A stretch of 64,000 bases of DNA from Luteimonas granuli. GTDB lineage: Bacteria > Pseudomonadota > Gammaproteobacteria > Xanthomonadales > Xanthomonadaceae. Below, piece by piece: positions 10,292 through 18,376 of the stretch (the stretch's first letter is position 1; the number at the start of each line of letters is the position of its first letter). Under the pieces are notes generated by a model. That model was not told where the DNA came from, did not search any database, and worked only from the letters and a program-made list of their open reading frames with translations. The stretch lies in the NCBI RefSeq assembly GCF_007795095.1, contig NZ_CP042218.1:1364001-1428000 (forward strand), in the 5' to 3' direction. The position numbers and the translations under genes were made by a program.

Positions 10292-10906
10292 TCAGTCGGG
10301 CGCGATCTCCAGCCAGCCGCAGATCACCTCGCGCGCCTGGTCGACGCCCAGCTTCGATTCGCCGGAGAAGGCCTGCACGCCGACGGTGTCGCCATAGCTC
10401 TTGCCCAGGTCGCGCTTCACCGCCTGCACCGCACTGGCGACGGCCCCGCGGGAGAGCTTGTCGGCCTTGGTCAGCAGCGCGTGAGCCGGCAGCCCGCGCT
10501 CCACGGCATAGCCCAGCATGTGCCGGTCGTAGTCCTTGAGGGGATGGCGGATGTCCATCACCACCACCAGGCCGCGCAGCGCCAGCCGGGTGCGGAAGTA
10601 GGTGTCGAGGAAGGCCTGCCAGTGCGCGCGCAGGTCCTGCGGCACCTTGGCGTACCCATAGCCGGGCAGGTCGACGAGGTAGCGGCCCTCGTGCTGCGGC
10701 AGCTCGAAGTACACCAGCTGCTGGGTGCGCCCCGGGGTCTTCGAGACCCGGGCCAGCGCGTTCTGCTGGCAGAGCGCGTTGAGCGCGCTGGACTTGCCGG
10801 CGTTGGAGCGGCCGGCGAAGGCGACCTCGAAGCCGCCGTCGGGCGGCAGCTGGCGGGGAACGTGCGCCGACAGCAGGTACTGGGCGCGTGCGAGTGGATT
10901 GGCCAT
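10292..10906 (-). CDS. engB: EngB/YihA ribosome biogenesis GTP-binding protein
   Basis: Small GTPase of the TrmE-Era-EngA-YihA-Septin group required for 50S subunit assembly. It has 204 residues from the ATG at 10906 (MANPLARAQYLLSAH), matching the family. G1 is GRSNAGKS, G2 lies in KTPGRTQ, G3 is DLPGYG, G4 is TKADK and G5 is SGESK. The longer in-frame extension beyond 10906 overlaps the divergent cytochrome c4 gene and is not coding. It is divergent from cytochrome c4, a common arrangement in gammaproteobacteria. Confidence 0.96.
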   Translation of the reverse strand: MANPLARAQYLLSAHVPRQLPPDGGFEVAFAGRSNAGKSSALNALCQQNALARVSKTPGRTQQLVYFELPQHEGRYLVDLPGYGYAKVPQDLRAHWQAFLDTYFRTRLALRGLVVVMDIRHPLKDYDRHMLGYAVERGLPAHALLTKADKLSRGAVASAVQAVKRDLGKSYGDTVGVQAFSGESKLGVDQAREVICGWLEIAPD

Positions 10907-11035
10907 GCGCACAGGATCGCACGGGCCGGCGCGAAACGGCCCGGGTTTGACCGCTCGAAGCCGGCAACTGGATAATGACGGGCCTTGCGACCGTGCCCTC
11001 CCGGGCCGGTGCCCAGATTCCCGGAGCCCAGCCCG

Positions 11036-11962
11036 ATGCGCCACGCCCGCAGCTACCTCGTCGCCGGATTCGCCGCCCTGGCGGTCGGTGCCGTCGCCTT
11101 CGCCCAGACCACGGTCGCCCCGCTGGAAGAAGCCGCGCCGGTGGAGACCCTGCCGCTGGAATCGGTGGACGCGCTGGCCCAGCTGGCCGACACGGTGCCC
11201 GGCAACGCCCAGAACGGCGCCACCCTGGCCGGCGTCTGCGCCGCCTGCCACGGCACCGACGGCAAGAGCACGCTTCCCGAGCTCTACCCGAACATCGGCG
11301 GCCAGAGCGAGAAGTACCTGGCCCGCCAGCTGGCGCTGTTCAAGAGCGGCGAGCGCGCCAACGCGATCATGCAGCCCTTCGCCTCGATGCTGTCGGCGCA
11401 GGACATGCGCGACGTCGCCGCGCACTTCGCGACCCAGCCCGCCTCGGCCGGCATCGCCGACGACACCGTGGTCGCCGCCGGCCCGTACGAAGGCATGAAG
11501 TTCTACGAGATCGGCGAGCAGCTGTTCCGCCGCGGTGACTTCGAGCGCGCGATCCCGGCCTGCATGGCCTGCCACGGCCCCACCGGCGCCGGCAACCCGG
11601 GCCCGGCCTACCCGCACGTCGGCGGCCAGCAGGCCTGGTACACGGCGCGCCGCCTCGAGGAATACCGCGCCGGCACCACCACCGAGCGCGACACCGGCAT
11701 GTTCGACATCATGGCCGCCGTGGCCGGCCGGCTGACCGACGAGGAGATCGGCGCGCTGGCGAGCTACATGCAGGGCCTGCACAAGCGTCCCGACGCGGCC
11801 ACCCTGGCGGCGATCGCGAAGATGCCCGCGCCGGCTCCCGCCGCCGAGGCCGCACCCGCACCCGCGGACGGCGAAGCCGCACCGGCCGAAGGCGAGGCGC
11901 CGCCGGCGGACGCGGACGCGGTGCCGGCGGACGCACCGGCCACGGACCTCCAGCAGCCGTGA
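11036..11962 (+). CDS. periplasmic diheme cytochrome c4
   Basis: Electron carrier donating to terminal oxidases (and possibly N2O reductase) in the periplasm. It has 308 residues from the ATG at 11036, giving a typical signal peptide (RHARSYLVAGFAALAVGAVAFA). There are two class I heme c domains with CAACH (68-72) and CMACH (176-180), each followed by a distal Met region. The C-terminal tail of about 45 residues is an Ala/Pro/Glu-rich low-complexity extension absent from standard c4 proteins of about 200 residues; a similar linker type occurs in the DsbA lipoprotein and azurin of this window. A strong terminator follows, so it is probably monocistronic. Confidence 0.93.
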   Translation: MRHARSYLVAGFAALAVGAVAFAQTTVAPLEEAAPVETLPLESVDALAQLADTVPGNAQNGATLAGVCAACHGTDGKSTLPELYPNIGGQSEKYLARQLALFKSGERANAIMQPFASMLSAQDMRDVAAHFATQPASAGIADDTVVAAGPYEGMKFYEIGEQLFRRGDFERAIPACMACHGPTGAGNPGPAYPHVGGQQAWYTARRLEEYRAGTTTERDTGMFDIMAAVAGRLTDEEIGALASYMQGLHKRPDAATLAAIAKMPAPAPAAEAAPAPADGEAAPAEGEAPPADADAVPADAPATDLQQP

Positions 11963-12008
11963 TCCCCGCCCGGCCCCGCGGGCCGGCGGCCACCATGGTG
12001 CGTACACC

Positions 12009-12048
12009 GAAGCGCCGGCCAGGATCCTGTGCCGGCGCTTCCTGTTTC
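12009..12048 (+). terminator. terminator after cytochrome c4
   Basis: An 11-bp perfect stem, GAAGCGCCGGC (12009-12019) with GCCGGCGCTTC (12031-12041), is followed by CTGTTTC. It separates cytochrome c4 from the dsbA pair. Confidence 0.75.
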
Positions 12049-12062
12049 AGGAATCGCAGTCG

Positions 12063-12755
12063 ATGATCCAGCGCCTGATCCCACTTCTTCTTGCCCTGGC
12101 CCTGGCCACCAGCGCGGCGGTCGCGATGGCCGCGCCGGCACGGGCCGCGGACGGCCTGGTCGAGGGCCGCGACTACGTCGCGATCCCGGATGGGCGCCCG
12201 CTGGACGCGAAGCCGGGCAAGGTCGAAGTGGTCGAGGTCTTCGCCTACTGGTGCCACGTCTGCAACGATTTCCAGCCCCTGATCGCGGCCTGGCAGCGTG
12301 CGCTGCCCGGCGACGTCGCCTTCCGCTACCTGCCGGCGGCCTTCACCCGCGACGACGCCTACGCCCGCGCATACTTCGCGGCGGAGTCGCTCGGCGCGCT
12401 GGCGCGGACCCACGAAGCCACCTTCCGCGCCATCCACGCCGAGTACGCCCTGCCACAGCGCGGCGCGTCGGTGGACGAGGTCGCGACCTTCCTGGCCGGC
12501 TTCGGCCTCGGACGCACCGCGGTCGCGGACGCCATGCGCTCCGCGGAGACCGACGCCCGCATGGACGCGGCGCGCGCGTTCGTCGTGGCCGCGCACGTTC
12601 AGGGTACGCCGACGATCATCGTGAACGGCCGCTACCGCGTACTCGGCCGCAGCTTCGGCGACATGCTCCGCATCACCGACCTGCTGGTCGCGCGCGAGCG
12701 CACCGCGGCCGGCTCCGCTTCCACGTCCTCCGCATCACACGAGTCCAAGCCATGA
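12063..12755 (+). CDS. dsbA: DsbA-type thiol:disulfide interchange protein (CHVC)
   Basis: Periplasmic thioredoxin-fold oxidoreductase of 230 residues with a cleavable signal peptide (about 1-29). The active site is Cys64-His-Val-Cys67 within EVFAYWCHVCNDF; the cis-Pro loop is GTPTIIVNG. E. coli DsbA has CPHC, so the dipeptide differs and the redox potential may too. The stop overlaps the start of the next dsbA by ATGA, so the pair is co-translated. Its likely job is to introduce disulfides into exported proteins. There is a low-complexity Ser/Thr tail. Confidence 0.9.
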   Translation: MIQRLIPLLLALALATSAAVAMAAPARAADGLVEGRDYVAIPDGRPLDAKPGKVEVVEVFAYWCHVCNDFQPLIAAWQRALPGDVAFRYLPAAFTRDDAYARAYFAAESLGALARTHEATFRAIHAEYALPQRGASVDEVATFLAGFGLGRTAVADAMRSAETDARMDAARAFVVAAHVQGTPTIIVNGRYRVLGRSFGDMLRITDLLVARERTAAGSASTSSASHESKP

Positions 12756-13627
12756 ACAAGCGCCTGACGTTCGCCTCCCTGCTCCTGAGCGTGCTGCTCG
12801 TCGCCTGCGGCGGCGGCGAAACGCCCGCCACCGCCGACGCGCCCGCAGCCACCCCGGCCCCGACGGCCGGTGCCGCCGCTCCCGAGAGCGACGCGGTGTC
12901 CGACGAACCCTCCGCCGGCGACGCCACGGCCGGCGACGCCTCGGAAGCCGCCCCCTCGGGAGACGCCGCCGAAGCGCCCGCCACCGCCGCGACGGACGCT
13001 CCCGCCGCCACCGAAGCGACGCCTGCGCCGCCCGCCGACCAGGGCCCGCCGCTGGTTGCCGGCGTGGACTACGTCGAGATCCCGGGCGGCCAGCCGTTCG
13101 CGCCGCTCGAGGGCAAGGTCGAAGTGGTCGAGGTGTTCGCCTATTCCTGCGGCGCCTGCGCCGCCTTCGACCCGCTGGTCGGCGCCTGGCAGAAGCGCCT
13201 GCCGGGCGATGTGCGCTTCACCTACCTGCCGGCGGTGTTCCACGACCAGGACAACTACCCGAAGGCCTACTTCGCCGCCGAGGCCATCGGCGTGGCGGAC
13301 CGCGTGCACTCGCCGCTGTTCAACGCCATGCACATCGAGCGCAGCCTGCGCCCGAACTCCAGCGCCGAGGACATCGTCGCCTGGATGGCGAAGCAGGGCG
13401 TCGACGCCGGCCAGCTGCGCGGCACCATCGACAGCTTCGCGGTCAAGGCCAAGGTCGCGCGCACCAAGCAGTTCATCGTGCGCAGCGGGATCGACGCCAC
13501 GCCGACCCTCGTGGTCAACGGCAAGTACCGTGTGCGCGGCCGCACCCTCGAGAACGTGCTGGAAATCACCGACCGGCTGATCGCGCGCGAGCGCGCCGCC
13601 GCCGCACAGGCCGGTGGCTCGCGCTGA
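12752..13627 (+). CDS. lipoprotein DsbA-type oxidoreductase (CGAC) with long linker
   Basis: Second DsbA paralogue, 291 residues. The signal peptide ends in a lipobox, LLVAC, giving lipidated Cys19. Residues about 22-98 form a linker made almost only of Ala, Pro, Thr, Glu, Asp and Ser. A complete DsbA-like domain follows with Cys133-Gly-Ala-Cys136 and the cis-Pro loop ATPTLVVNG. The core is clearly homologous to the preceding gene (shared GKVEVVEVFAY, RYLPA/TYLPA, YRV.GR), so the pair arose by tandem duplication. The protein is expected to be tethered to a membrane with the catalytic domain held away on the linker. Whether it oxidises, isomerises or serves a dedicated client is unknown. Confidence 0.88.
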   Translation: MNKRLTFASLLLSVLLVACGGGETPATADAPAATPAPTAGAAAPESDAVSDEPSAGDATAGDASEAAPSGDAAEAPATAATDAPAATEATPAPPADQGPPLVAGVDYVEIPGGQPFAPLEGKVEVVEVFAYSCGACAAFDPLVGAWQKRLPGDVRFTYLPAVFHDQDNYPKAYFAAEAIGVADRVHSPLFNAMHIERSLRPNSSAEDIVAWMAKQGVDAGQLRGTIDSFAVKAKVARTKQFIVRSGIDATPTLVVNGKYRVRGRTLENVLEITDRLIARERAAAAQAGGSR

Positions 13628-13712
13628 CGGCCAGCAACCGGCGCCTGCCGCGGCCTTCGCGGCGGGGGCCGACGATCCTGCCGCGGCCCCCGGGGCGGGC
13701 GGCACCGGCGTG

Positions 13713-14477
13713 ATGGCCGTGCCGCAGCGGCTGAAGCTTCTAAGCGCCAACATCCAGGCCGGCTCCAGCACCCGCCGCTACAGCGACTACGCCACCCGCA
13801 GCTGGTCGCACCTGCTCCCGGTCGGCAACAAGCGCGGCATGCTCGACACCATCGCCAGGCTGGCCGGCCGCCATGACATCGTCGGCCTGCAGGAAGCCGA
13901 CCCCGGCAGCTGGCGCTCGGGCTTCACCAACCAGACCCACTACCTGGCCGAGCGCGGCGGCTTCGACTACTGGACCCACCAGCCCAACCGCCGCGTTGGC
14001 CAGTTCGCCTCCAGCGCCAACGGACTGCTGAGCAAGTTCGAGCCGCTGGACATCGAGGTCCACCCCCTGCCCGGCCGCATCAACGGCCGCGGCGTGCTGA
14101 TCGCCCGCTTCGGCGAAGGCGAGGACGGCCTGACCATCGCCGTGGCCCATCTTTCGCTGGGCGCGCAGTCGCGCGCGGCGCAGCTGTCCTTCATCGCCGA
14201 ACTGCTGGCCGACAGCCCGCACGCGGTGCTGATGGGCGACTTCAACTGCACCGTCGACCGCCCCGAGATGGCCACGCTGTTCCGCCAGACGCGGCTGCAG
14301 CCGCCGGCGTCCCTGGTGCACACCTTCCCGAGTTGGAAGCCGCAGAAGGCGATCGACCACATCCTGGTGAGCGATGCGCTGGGCTGCCGCGACATGCAGG
14401 CGTTCCCCGCGGCCTTCTCGGACCACCTGGCGCTTTCGGTGGAGCTGGATGTGCCCGCCGCGGCCCTGAAGCGCTGA
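13713..14477 (+). CDS. endonuclease/exonuclease/phosphatase family protein
   Basis: Metal-dependent phosphoesterase fold (DNase I-like), 254 residues from the ATG at 13713. This start places the conserved first strand LKLLSANIQ near the N-terminus; an upstream in-frame GTG at 13614 overlaps the preceding gene and would add a low-complexity stretch. Catalytic motifs are SANIQ (Asn), GLQEAD (Glu), GDFN and SDHLALSVEL (Asp-His). The substrate could be nucleic acid or a phospholipid/inositol phosphate and is not decided by sequence. It has no signal peptide. It lies 85 bases after the DsbA lipoprotein. Confidence 0.85.
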   Translation: MAVPQRLKLLSANIQAGSSTRRYSDYATRSWSHLLPVGNKRGMLDTIARLAGRHDIVGLQEADPGSWRSGFTNQTHYLAERGGFDYWTHQPNRRVGQFASSANGLLSKFEPLDIEVHPLPGRINGRGVLIARFGEGEDGLTIAVAHLSLGAQSRAAQLSFIAELLADSPHAVLMGDFNCTVDRPEMATLFRQTRLQPPASLVHTFPSWKPQKAIDHILVSDALGCRDMQAFPAAFSDHLALSVELDVPAAALKR

Positions 14478-14527
14478 GCCCCTCCCTCCGCGCCTGGAAT
14501 GGCGCTCACCGACACGACCACCACACC

Positions 14528-15067
14528 ATGCCCAAGTCCACCGTAGTGAAGGCCGAGCTGCAGATCAGCGACATGGACCGGAACTACTACGCCACCCACA
14601 ACCTGGTGCTGGCGCAACACCCTTCCGAAACCGACGAACGCCTGATGGTGCGGCTGCTGGCCTTCGCCATGCACGCCGACGAGCGCCTGGAGTTCGGCCG
14701 CGGCCTGAGCGACGAGGATGAACCCGCGCTGTGGCGGCGCGACTACGCCGGCGACATCGAACTGTGGATCGAGCTCGGCAACCCGGACGAGTCGCGGATC
14801 CGCAAGGCCTGCGCGCGTGCGCGCCAGGTCGTGGTGCTGAACTACGGCGGCCGCGCCTCCGACCTGTGGTGGGAGAAATCGGCCGGCGCGCTGTCGCGGC
14901 TGAAGAACCTCACCGTGCTCGCCCTGCCGGCCGACGTGCCGGAGCAGCTGGCGGCGCTCGGCGAGCGCGGCATGCGCCTGGACGTGCTGGTGCAGGACGG
15001 CGAACTTCAGCTGATGGGCGAGCGCGGCAGCGTGGCCGTGCGCCCGGAAGTCCGCATCGCCGCCTAG
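14528..15067 (+). CDS. yaeQ: YaeQ family protein
   Basis: A 179-residue cytosolic protein matching YaeQ along its whole length (MPKSTVVKAELQISDMDRNYY at the start, then ELWIELGNPDESRIRKACARA, and VVVLNYGGRASDLWW). The family has a PD-(D/E)XK nuclease-like fold; the Glu in ELWIELG and surrounding residues fit that core. The biological role is unsettled. It starts 50 bases after the phosphatase-fold gene and is probably co-transcribed with it. Confidence 0.92.
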   Translation: MPKSTVVKAELQISDMDRNYYATHNLVLAQHPSETDERLMVRLLAFAMHADERLEFGRGLSDEDEPALWRRDYAGDIELWIELGNPDESRIRKACARARQVVVLNYGGRASDLWWEKSAGALSRLKNLTVLALPADVPEQLAALGERGMRLDVLVQDGELQLMGERGSVAVRPEVRIAA

Positions 15068-15142
15068 CGACGCGCGTCGCCGCGGCCCTCGGGCGCGGCC
15101 GCTGGGCTACCCTCGGGGCATCCTCGTCCCGAGCCGCCGCAC

Positions 15143-15592
15143 ATGTCCAACCGCCCCCTCCGCGCCGTCGCGACGCTGCTGTCCTCCCTGCTGCTGCTTG
15201 CCGCCTGCGGCAAGGCCCCACCGCCCTACACCGGCGGCGACGTCGGCGAACTGCAGCGAATCGACCTGCGCGAGGGCGACGGCGACGTCGCCCGCGCCGG
15301 CGACGAGGTCAGCGTGCACTACACCGGCTGGCTGTACGACCAGGACGCCGCCGACAGGCGCGGCGAGAAGTTCGACAGCTCCGTCGACCGCGGCCAGCCC
15401 TTCATCTTCATGCTCGGCGCGGGCCGCGTGATCCGCGGCTGGGACGACGGCGTGGCCGGCATGCGCGTTGGCGGCAAGCGCGAACTGCTGATCCCGGCGG
15501 ACCTGGGCTATGGAGCGAAGGGCGCGGGCGGATTGATCCCGCCGGGGGCTTCGCTGGTGTTCGAGGTGGAGTTGCTGGATATTCGGAGGTGA
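15143..15592 (+). CDS. FKBP-type peptidyl-prolyl isomerase lipoprotein
   Basis: A 149-residue exported prolyl isomerase. The signal peptide ends in the lipobox LLAAC, so it should be lipid-anchored. The FKBP domain (about 35-148) has [41 protein letters not shown] and [15 protein letters not shown], all standard. It lies downstream of yaeQ and is consistent with the folding theme of the dsbA genes. It is single-domain, unlike FkpA/Mip which carry an N-terminal dimerisation domain. Confidence 0.93.
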   Translation: MSNRPLRAVATLLSSLLLLAACGKAPPPYTGGDVGELQRIDLREGDGDVARAGDEVSVHYTGWLYDQDAADRRGEKFDSSVDRGQPFIFMLGAGRVIRGWDDGVAGMRVGGKRELLIPADLGYGAKGAGGLIPPGASLVFEVELLDIRR

Positions 15593-16266
15593 GGGGGAGA
15601 GGATCTGCTGATGGGGATGCATGGGGTGCGCGCGGAAGTCGAGTTCGGTGCATACCGGCAGATTCAGGGCGGTATGACTGGGCTGCTGCCGGCTCCGTGG
15701 ACACCGTTCCAAGCTAACTGGGCTTGGAGCGCGTCACCGGCGCGCCGGCGATGATGTGGGGCCCGAGCATCGTGGGCTTCGACCGCTATCACTACCATTA
15801 CGAAAGCGGGCGCGAGGGCGAGTGGGCGGCGACGGGCTTCTCGCCGCGCAGGAACGAGACCAGCGTGTACCTGAGCGCAGCCGGCCTCGCGCAGGCCGCG
15901 CTGCTCGTCCGGCTCGGCCGCCACAGGATGGGCAAGTCCTGACTGCACATCCGCAGGCTGTCGGATGTCGTACCACCCGGGTCCGGGCACGAGATGCAGT
16001 CGCCGGTTGAATTGCCGCGCATCCAATTCGCATGTTGTGGCTTTGGATCAAGTCCTATCTGCCTCGGAACATGCGTTTGCTATCCAGTGGCCAGACCGCT
16101 CCGCAGGCACTGCCGTGCTGTTCAACCTTTTTCATGGCACCAAGCTGGTCTTGAAAGGCTTCCTGGCCGTGAAGGGACTGTTCGGGCAGGCGCGGGATCC
16201 GGCGCGAGGCCCATGCTGAATTACGGTCGTGCACACCAGGACAACATTACTTGGGGAGCGTTTTCC
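15593..16266. other. 674-base accessory gap holding a gene relic
   Basis: Between the FKBP gene and the methyltransferase there is no intact gene. Bases 15721-15969 hold the DUF1801 relic listed separately. In 15970-16266 short open frames exist (for example one reading LFNLFHGTKLVLKGFLAVKGLF around 16116-16190) but none has a ribosome site plus a recognisable domain. Base composition drops toward the right end, marking the boundary of the AT-rich methyltransferase gene. Confidence 0.6.
15721..15969 (+). pseudogene. DUF1801-domain protein, 5'-truncated and interrupted by TGA
   Basis: The frame reads LERVTGAPAMMWGPSIVGF, then YHYHYESGREGEW, ATGFSPRRNETSVYLS and LLVRLGRHRMGKS: the conserved core of DUF1801 proteins (usual form VTGEPPVMWGPSIVGFG...GREG...GFSPRK...GKSCLYIKRL). 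An in-frame TAA at 15715-15717 removes the N-terminal third. A TGA at 15940-15942 stands exactly where the family has Cys (GKS-C-LYIKRL), and the reading frame then continues as LHIRRLSDV in the same frame. The remaining C-terminus is not recognisable. Two independent lesions make this a relic rather than a sequencing slip. Confidence 0.8.
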
Positions 16267-17079
16267 ATGAAAACCAAGCGACGCAAGAACAGCCGGATCC
16301 GTGCATTATATGTTCGGTACTTGCGCCCCTATATCCGCCAAGATATTGATAGACAACGGATCAAGCTCCCATATTTTGTTCTGGGTTACTGGCCTTTGAT
16401 TCTTCTGAAGAACCTCTCGCCACTCGACAAGTTAAGATTATTCTGGCGATTCCTTGTAATCGATTGGTTCATTGTGCATGCTCACAGGCCTTCTGAAATA
16501 TCTGTTGTCTGCCGGGCACTGTCCGAACGGCGCGCGCAGGCGGGGGAAGCATTACTGGAAGCAGGCTGTTTCAATGGAGGGAGTTCCGCAAAGTTCAGTG
16601 TTCTCTGCTCGATGCTTGGCTACCGTCTTTCCATCTACGATTCATTCGAAGGGGTCGAGGAATTGTCCCCGGAAGAGAAATCTGAAAGTTACGATTTCTC
16701 AGGCGAGTACGCTGCATCCGAGGAGCTGGTTCGCGAAAATATCATGAGATATGGCGAAATAAGCGTCTGCTCCTTCCACAAAGGTTGGTTCGCAGACACG
16801 CTGGCCCGCACTCGTGTCCCCTACCCCGTGCGGGTTGCATATATCGATTGCGATGTTGCAAAAGGCACGCGAGAAGCACTGCACGGTATCGTGCCCGCCC
16901 TGGTTCATGATGGATGGATATTCTCGCAAGATTTCCATATAACGCCAGTTGTGAATTTATTGCTTGATGAAGGTACGTGGATGCCGTTGGGGAAGGGCAT
17001 GCCGATTATCAGCAAACTGGGTGAACAGATCGCCGGTATACGGTTTGGCGGGCCTCTTATAGCTGAAGAAGCTGCTTGA
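16267..17079 (+). CDS. TylF/MycF-like class I SAM-dependent methyltransferase
   Basis: A 270-residue protein with a basic N-terminal segment, a hydrophobic stretch (about 38-75) and a methyltransferase core. EAGCFNGGSSAKFS (about 98-111) is the SAM-binding motif I variant of the TylF/MycF sugar O-methyltransferase family. IYDSFEG and YIDCDVAKGTREAL match its acidic and metal-binding motifs. Such enzymes methylate sugars of antibiotics or surface polysaccharides; no glycan cluster is adjacent, so the substrate is unknown. A GGGGAG ribosome site precedes the ATG. Codon use is strikingly AT-rich: 16321-16380 is 43% G+C against about 72% in a comparable stretch of the next gene (17641-17700). Horizontal origin is likely. 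Confidence 0.8.
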   Translation: MKTKRRKNSRIRALYVRYLRPYIRQDIDRQRIKLPYFVLGYWPLILLKNLSPLDKLRLFWRFLVIDWFIVHAHRPSEISVVCRALSERRAQAGEALLEAGCFNGGSSAKFSVLCSMLGYRLSIYDSFEGVEELSPEEKSESYDFSGEYAASEELVRENIMRYGEISVCSFHKGWFADTLARTRVPYPVRVAYIDCDVAKGTREALHGIVPALVHDGWIFSQDFHITPVVNLLLDEGTWMPLGKGMPIISKLGEQIAGIRFGGPLIAEEAA

Positions 17080-17272
17080 GCCTGCACTTGGCAGACAGCA
17101 CACTACAGCGAGGCCGTGGTGAATGACCCCGTCCACCGCCGCGCACGGGTTCCGGCAGCACCGTTTCCCGCACCGTCCGTCTGAACCTGCCGTGCCGCTG
17201 GCCGGTGATCGGAGGCAACTTCGTACCAGCCAGTAATCGGCGGCGGGGCCGACACGTGGAGGAGGGAAAACC

Positions 17273-18202
17273 ATGAACACCGTTTCCCGGCTGGCATCCG
17301 TGGTGTGCGTCGGCCTCGGGCTGGTTGGCGCGAGCACTGAGGTCGCGGCCGAACGCATCCTGATCGTCCACGATGAAGACACCGGCGTGTCGCGGACCTA
17401 TACGCCGCCGATCGGCGTCTTCACGCTCAGTGAGGTGGGGGAAATACTCCGGGTCACGGTCGGGGAGCAATTCGGAGAAGTGAGCGCGAGCGTGCTGCCG
17501 GGTTTCTGGTTCATGAGCTTCGTCGCGCCACCCGGCGAACGGCTCAGCCCGGGCGTATATCGTAATGCCGGCTGCCTCAGCCCCTACCGGACCGGCCGCG
17601 CACCGTCCATGGAAATCGCCGACAACCCGGTCTGCCTGGATGGCGACACGGTCTGGGGCGAGTTCGCCATCCGCCAGCTCGACTACGACGCCGCCGGTGC
17701 AGTGCGCGGGGTTGAGTTGACCTTCACCCAGCGGGTCGGGTCCGCGAGCGCCCCGGCCCTGACCGGCGAGCTGCGCATCGACACCAACCCCCTGTCGCTG
17801 ACCGTGGACAGCCCGGCCGCCTTCGCCTGGGGCCGGATCGCGCAGGAGAACCACGGCGACACCAGCCTGTTCACGCTCACCGGCACAACCGCCGGCATCG
17901 ACTACACCGCCTCGGTGATCAAGGACCTGTGGTCGATCGCCATCACGCCGCCGCCCGGCATGCTGCTGGAAGCCGGTCGGACCTACACCACCCGCAACTT
18001 CGCCGACGGTCGTAGCGCGGGCCTGCTGATACTGCGCGGCGCGGACGTCAGCCAGAGCTGCGCAGACGCCTCCGGTCTGCTGAAGGTGCGCGCGATCGAG
18101 ACCGCCACCAGCGGCGAGGTGACCGGCCTGCATGCAGACTTCCATTACAAGTGCACGCTCAACGGGCCACCCCTGCGCGGCACGATCCGGTACCACCTGT
18201 AG
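17273..18202 (+). CDS. secreted protein of unknown function with two repeated modules
   Basis: A 309-residue protein with a signal peptide (about 1-27, cleavage near EVAA-E) and a GGAGG ribosome site ten bases before the ATG. No known domain is recognised. The chain is an internal duplication: residues about 75-170 and 205-309 align. SASVLPGFWFMSFVAPPG..L pairs with TASVIKDLWSIAITPPPG..L. Later, GEFAIRQLDYDAAGAVRGVELTF pairs with GLLKVRAIETATSGEVTGLHADF, and ALTGELRID pairs with PLRGTIRYHL. Four cysteines in matched positions may form disulfides. Each module looks beta-rich. It is expected in the periplasm or outside the cell. Its base composition is like the host rather than the preceding transferred gene. 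Confidence 0.7.
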   Translation: MNTVSRLASVVCVGLGLVGASTEVAAERILIVHDEDTGVSRTYTPPIGVFTLSEVGEILRVTVGEQFGEVSASVLPGFWFMSFVAPPGERLSPGVYRNAGCLSPYRTGRAPSMEIADNPVCLDGDTVWGEFAIRQLDYDAAGAVRGVELTFTQRVGSASAPALTGELRIDTNPLSLTVDSPAAFAWGRIAQENHGDTSLFTLTGTTAGIDYTASVIKDLWSIAITPPPGMLLEAGRTYTTRNFADGRSAGLLILRGADVSQSCADASGLLKVRAIETATSGEVTGLHADFHYKCTLNGPPLRGTIRYHL

Positions 18203-18376
18203 CGATGGTTGCGCGCCGCCCGGGTCAACGACGAACTCGCCGCGGCAGGCTCTTTACCAACCGCGAGAACTTTGACGCTTATGAGTTCCCAAGCTGCGGA
18301 AAGGTCGAGTTCTTCCTGGCGGAGCAGGGCCTGACAATCGCTGCATGCTGACGCATCTCACTCCAAGAGCCCGGCC

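Noticed and set aside
10907..12007. In-frame extension of engB toward 12007
   Set aside because: It would cover the cytochrome c4 gene on the other strand and is not homologous to GTPase sequences.
15940..15942. In-frame TGA in the DUF1801 relic read as selenocysteine
   Set aside because: The position is Cys in relatives, which is tempting, but the gene also lacks its N-terminus and no SECIS-like hairpin is evident directly downstream. Decay is the simpler reading.
15965..16219. 84-codon frame in the gap before the methyltransferase
   Set aside because: There is no ribosome site or domain, and the hydrophobic stretch LFNLFHGTKLVLKGF is not enough to call a gene.
18241..18351. Possible gene fragment reading LFTNRENFDAYEFPSC and FFLAEQGLTIAAC
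   Set aside because: The frame looks protein-like but has no start, ribosome site or recognisable family. It may be a remnant; evidence is too thin to annotate.
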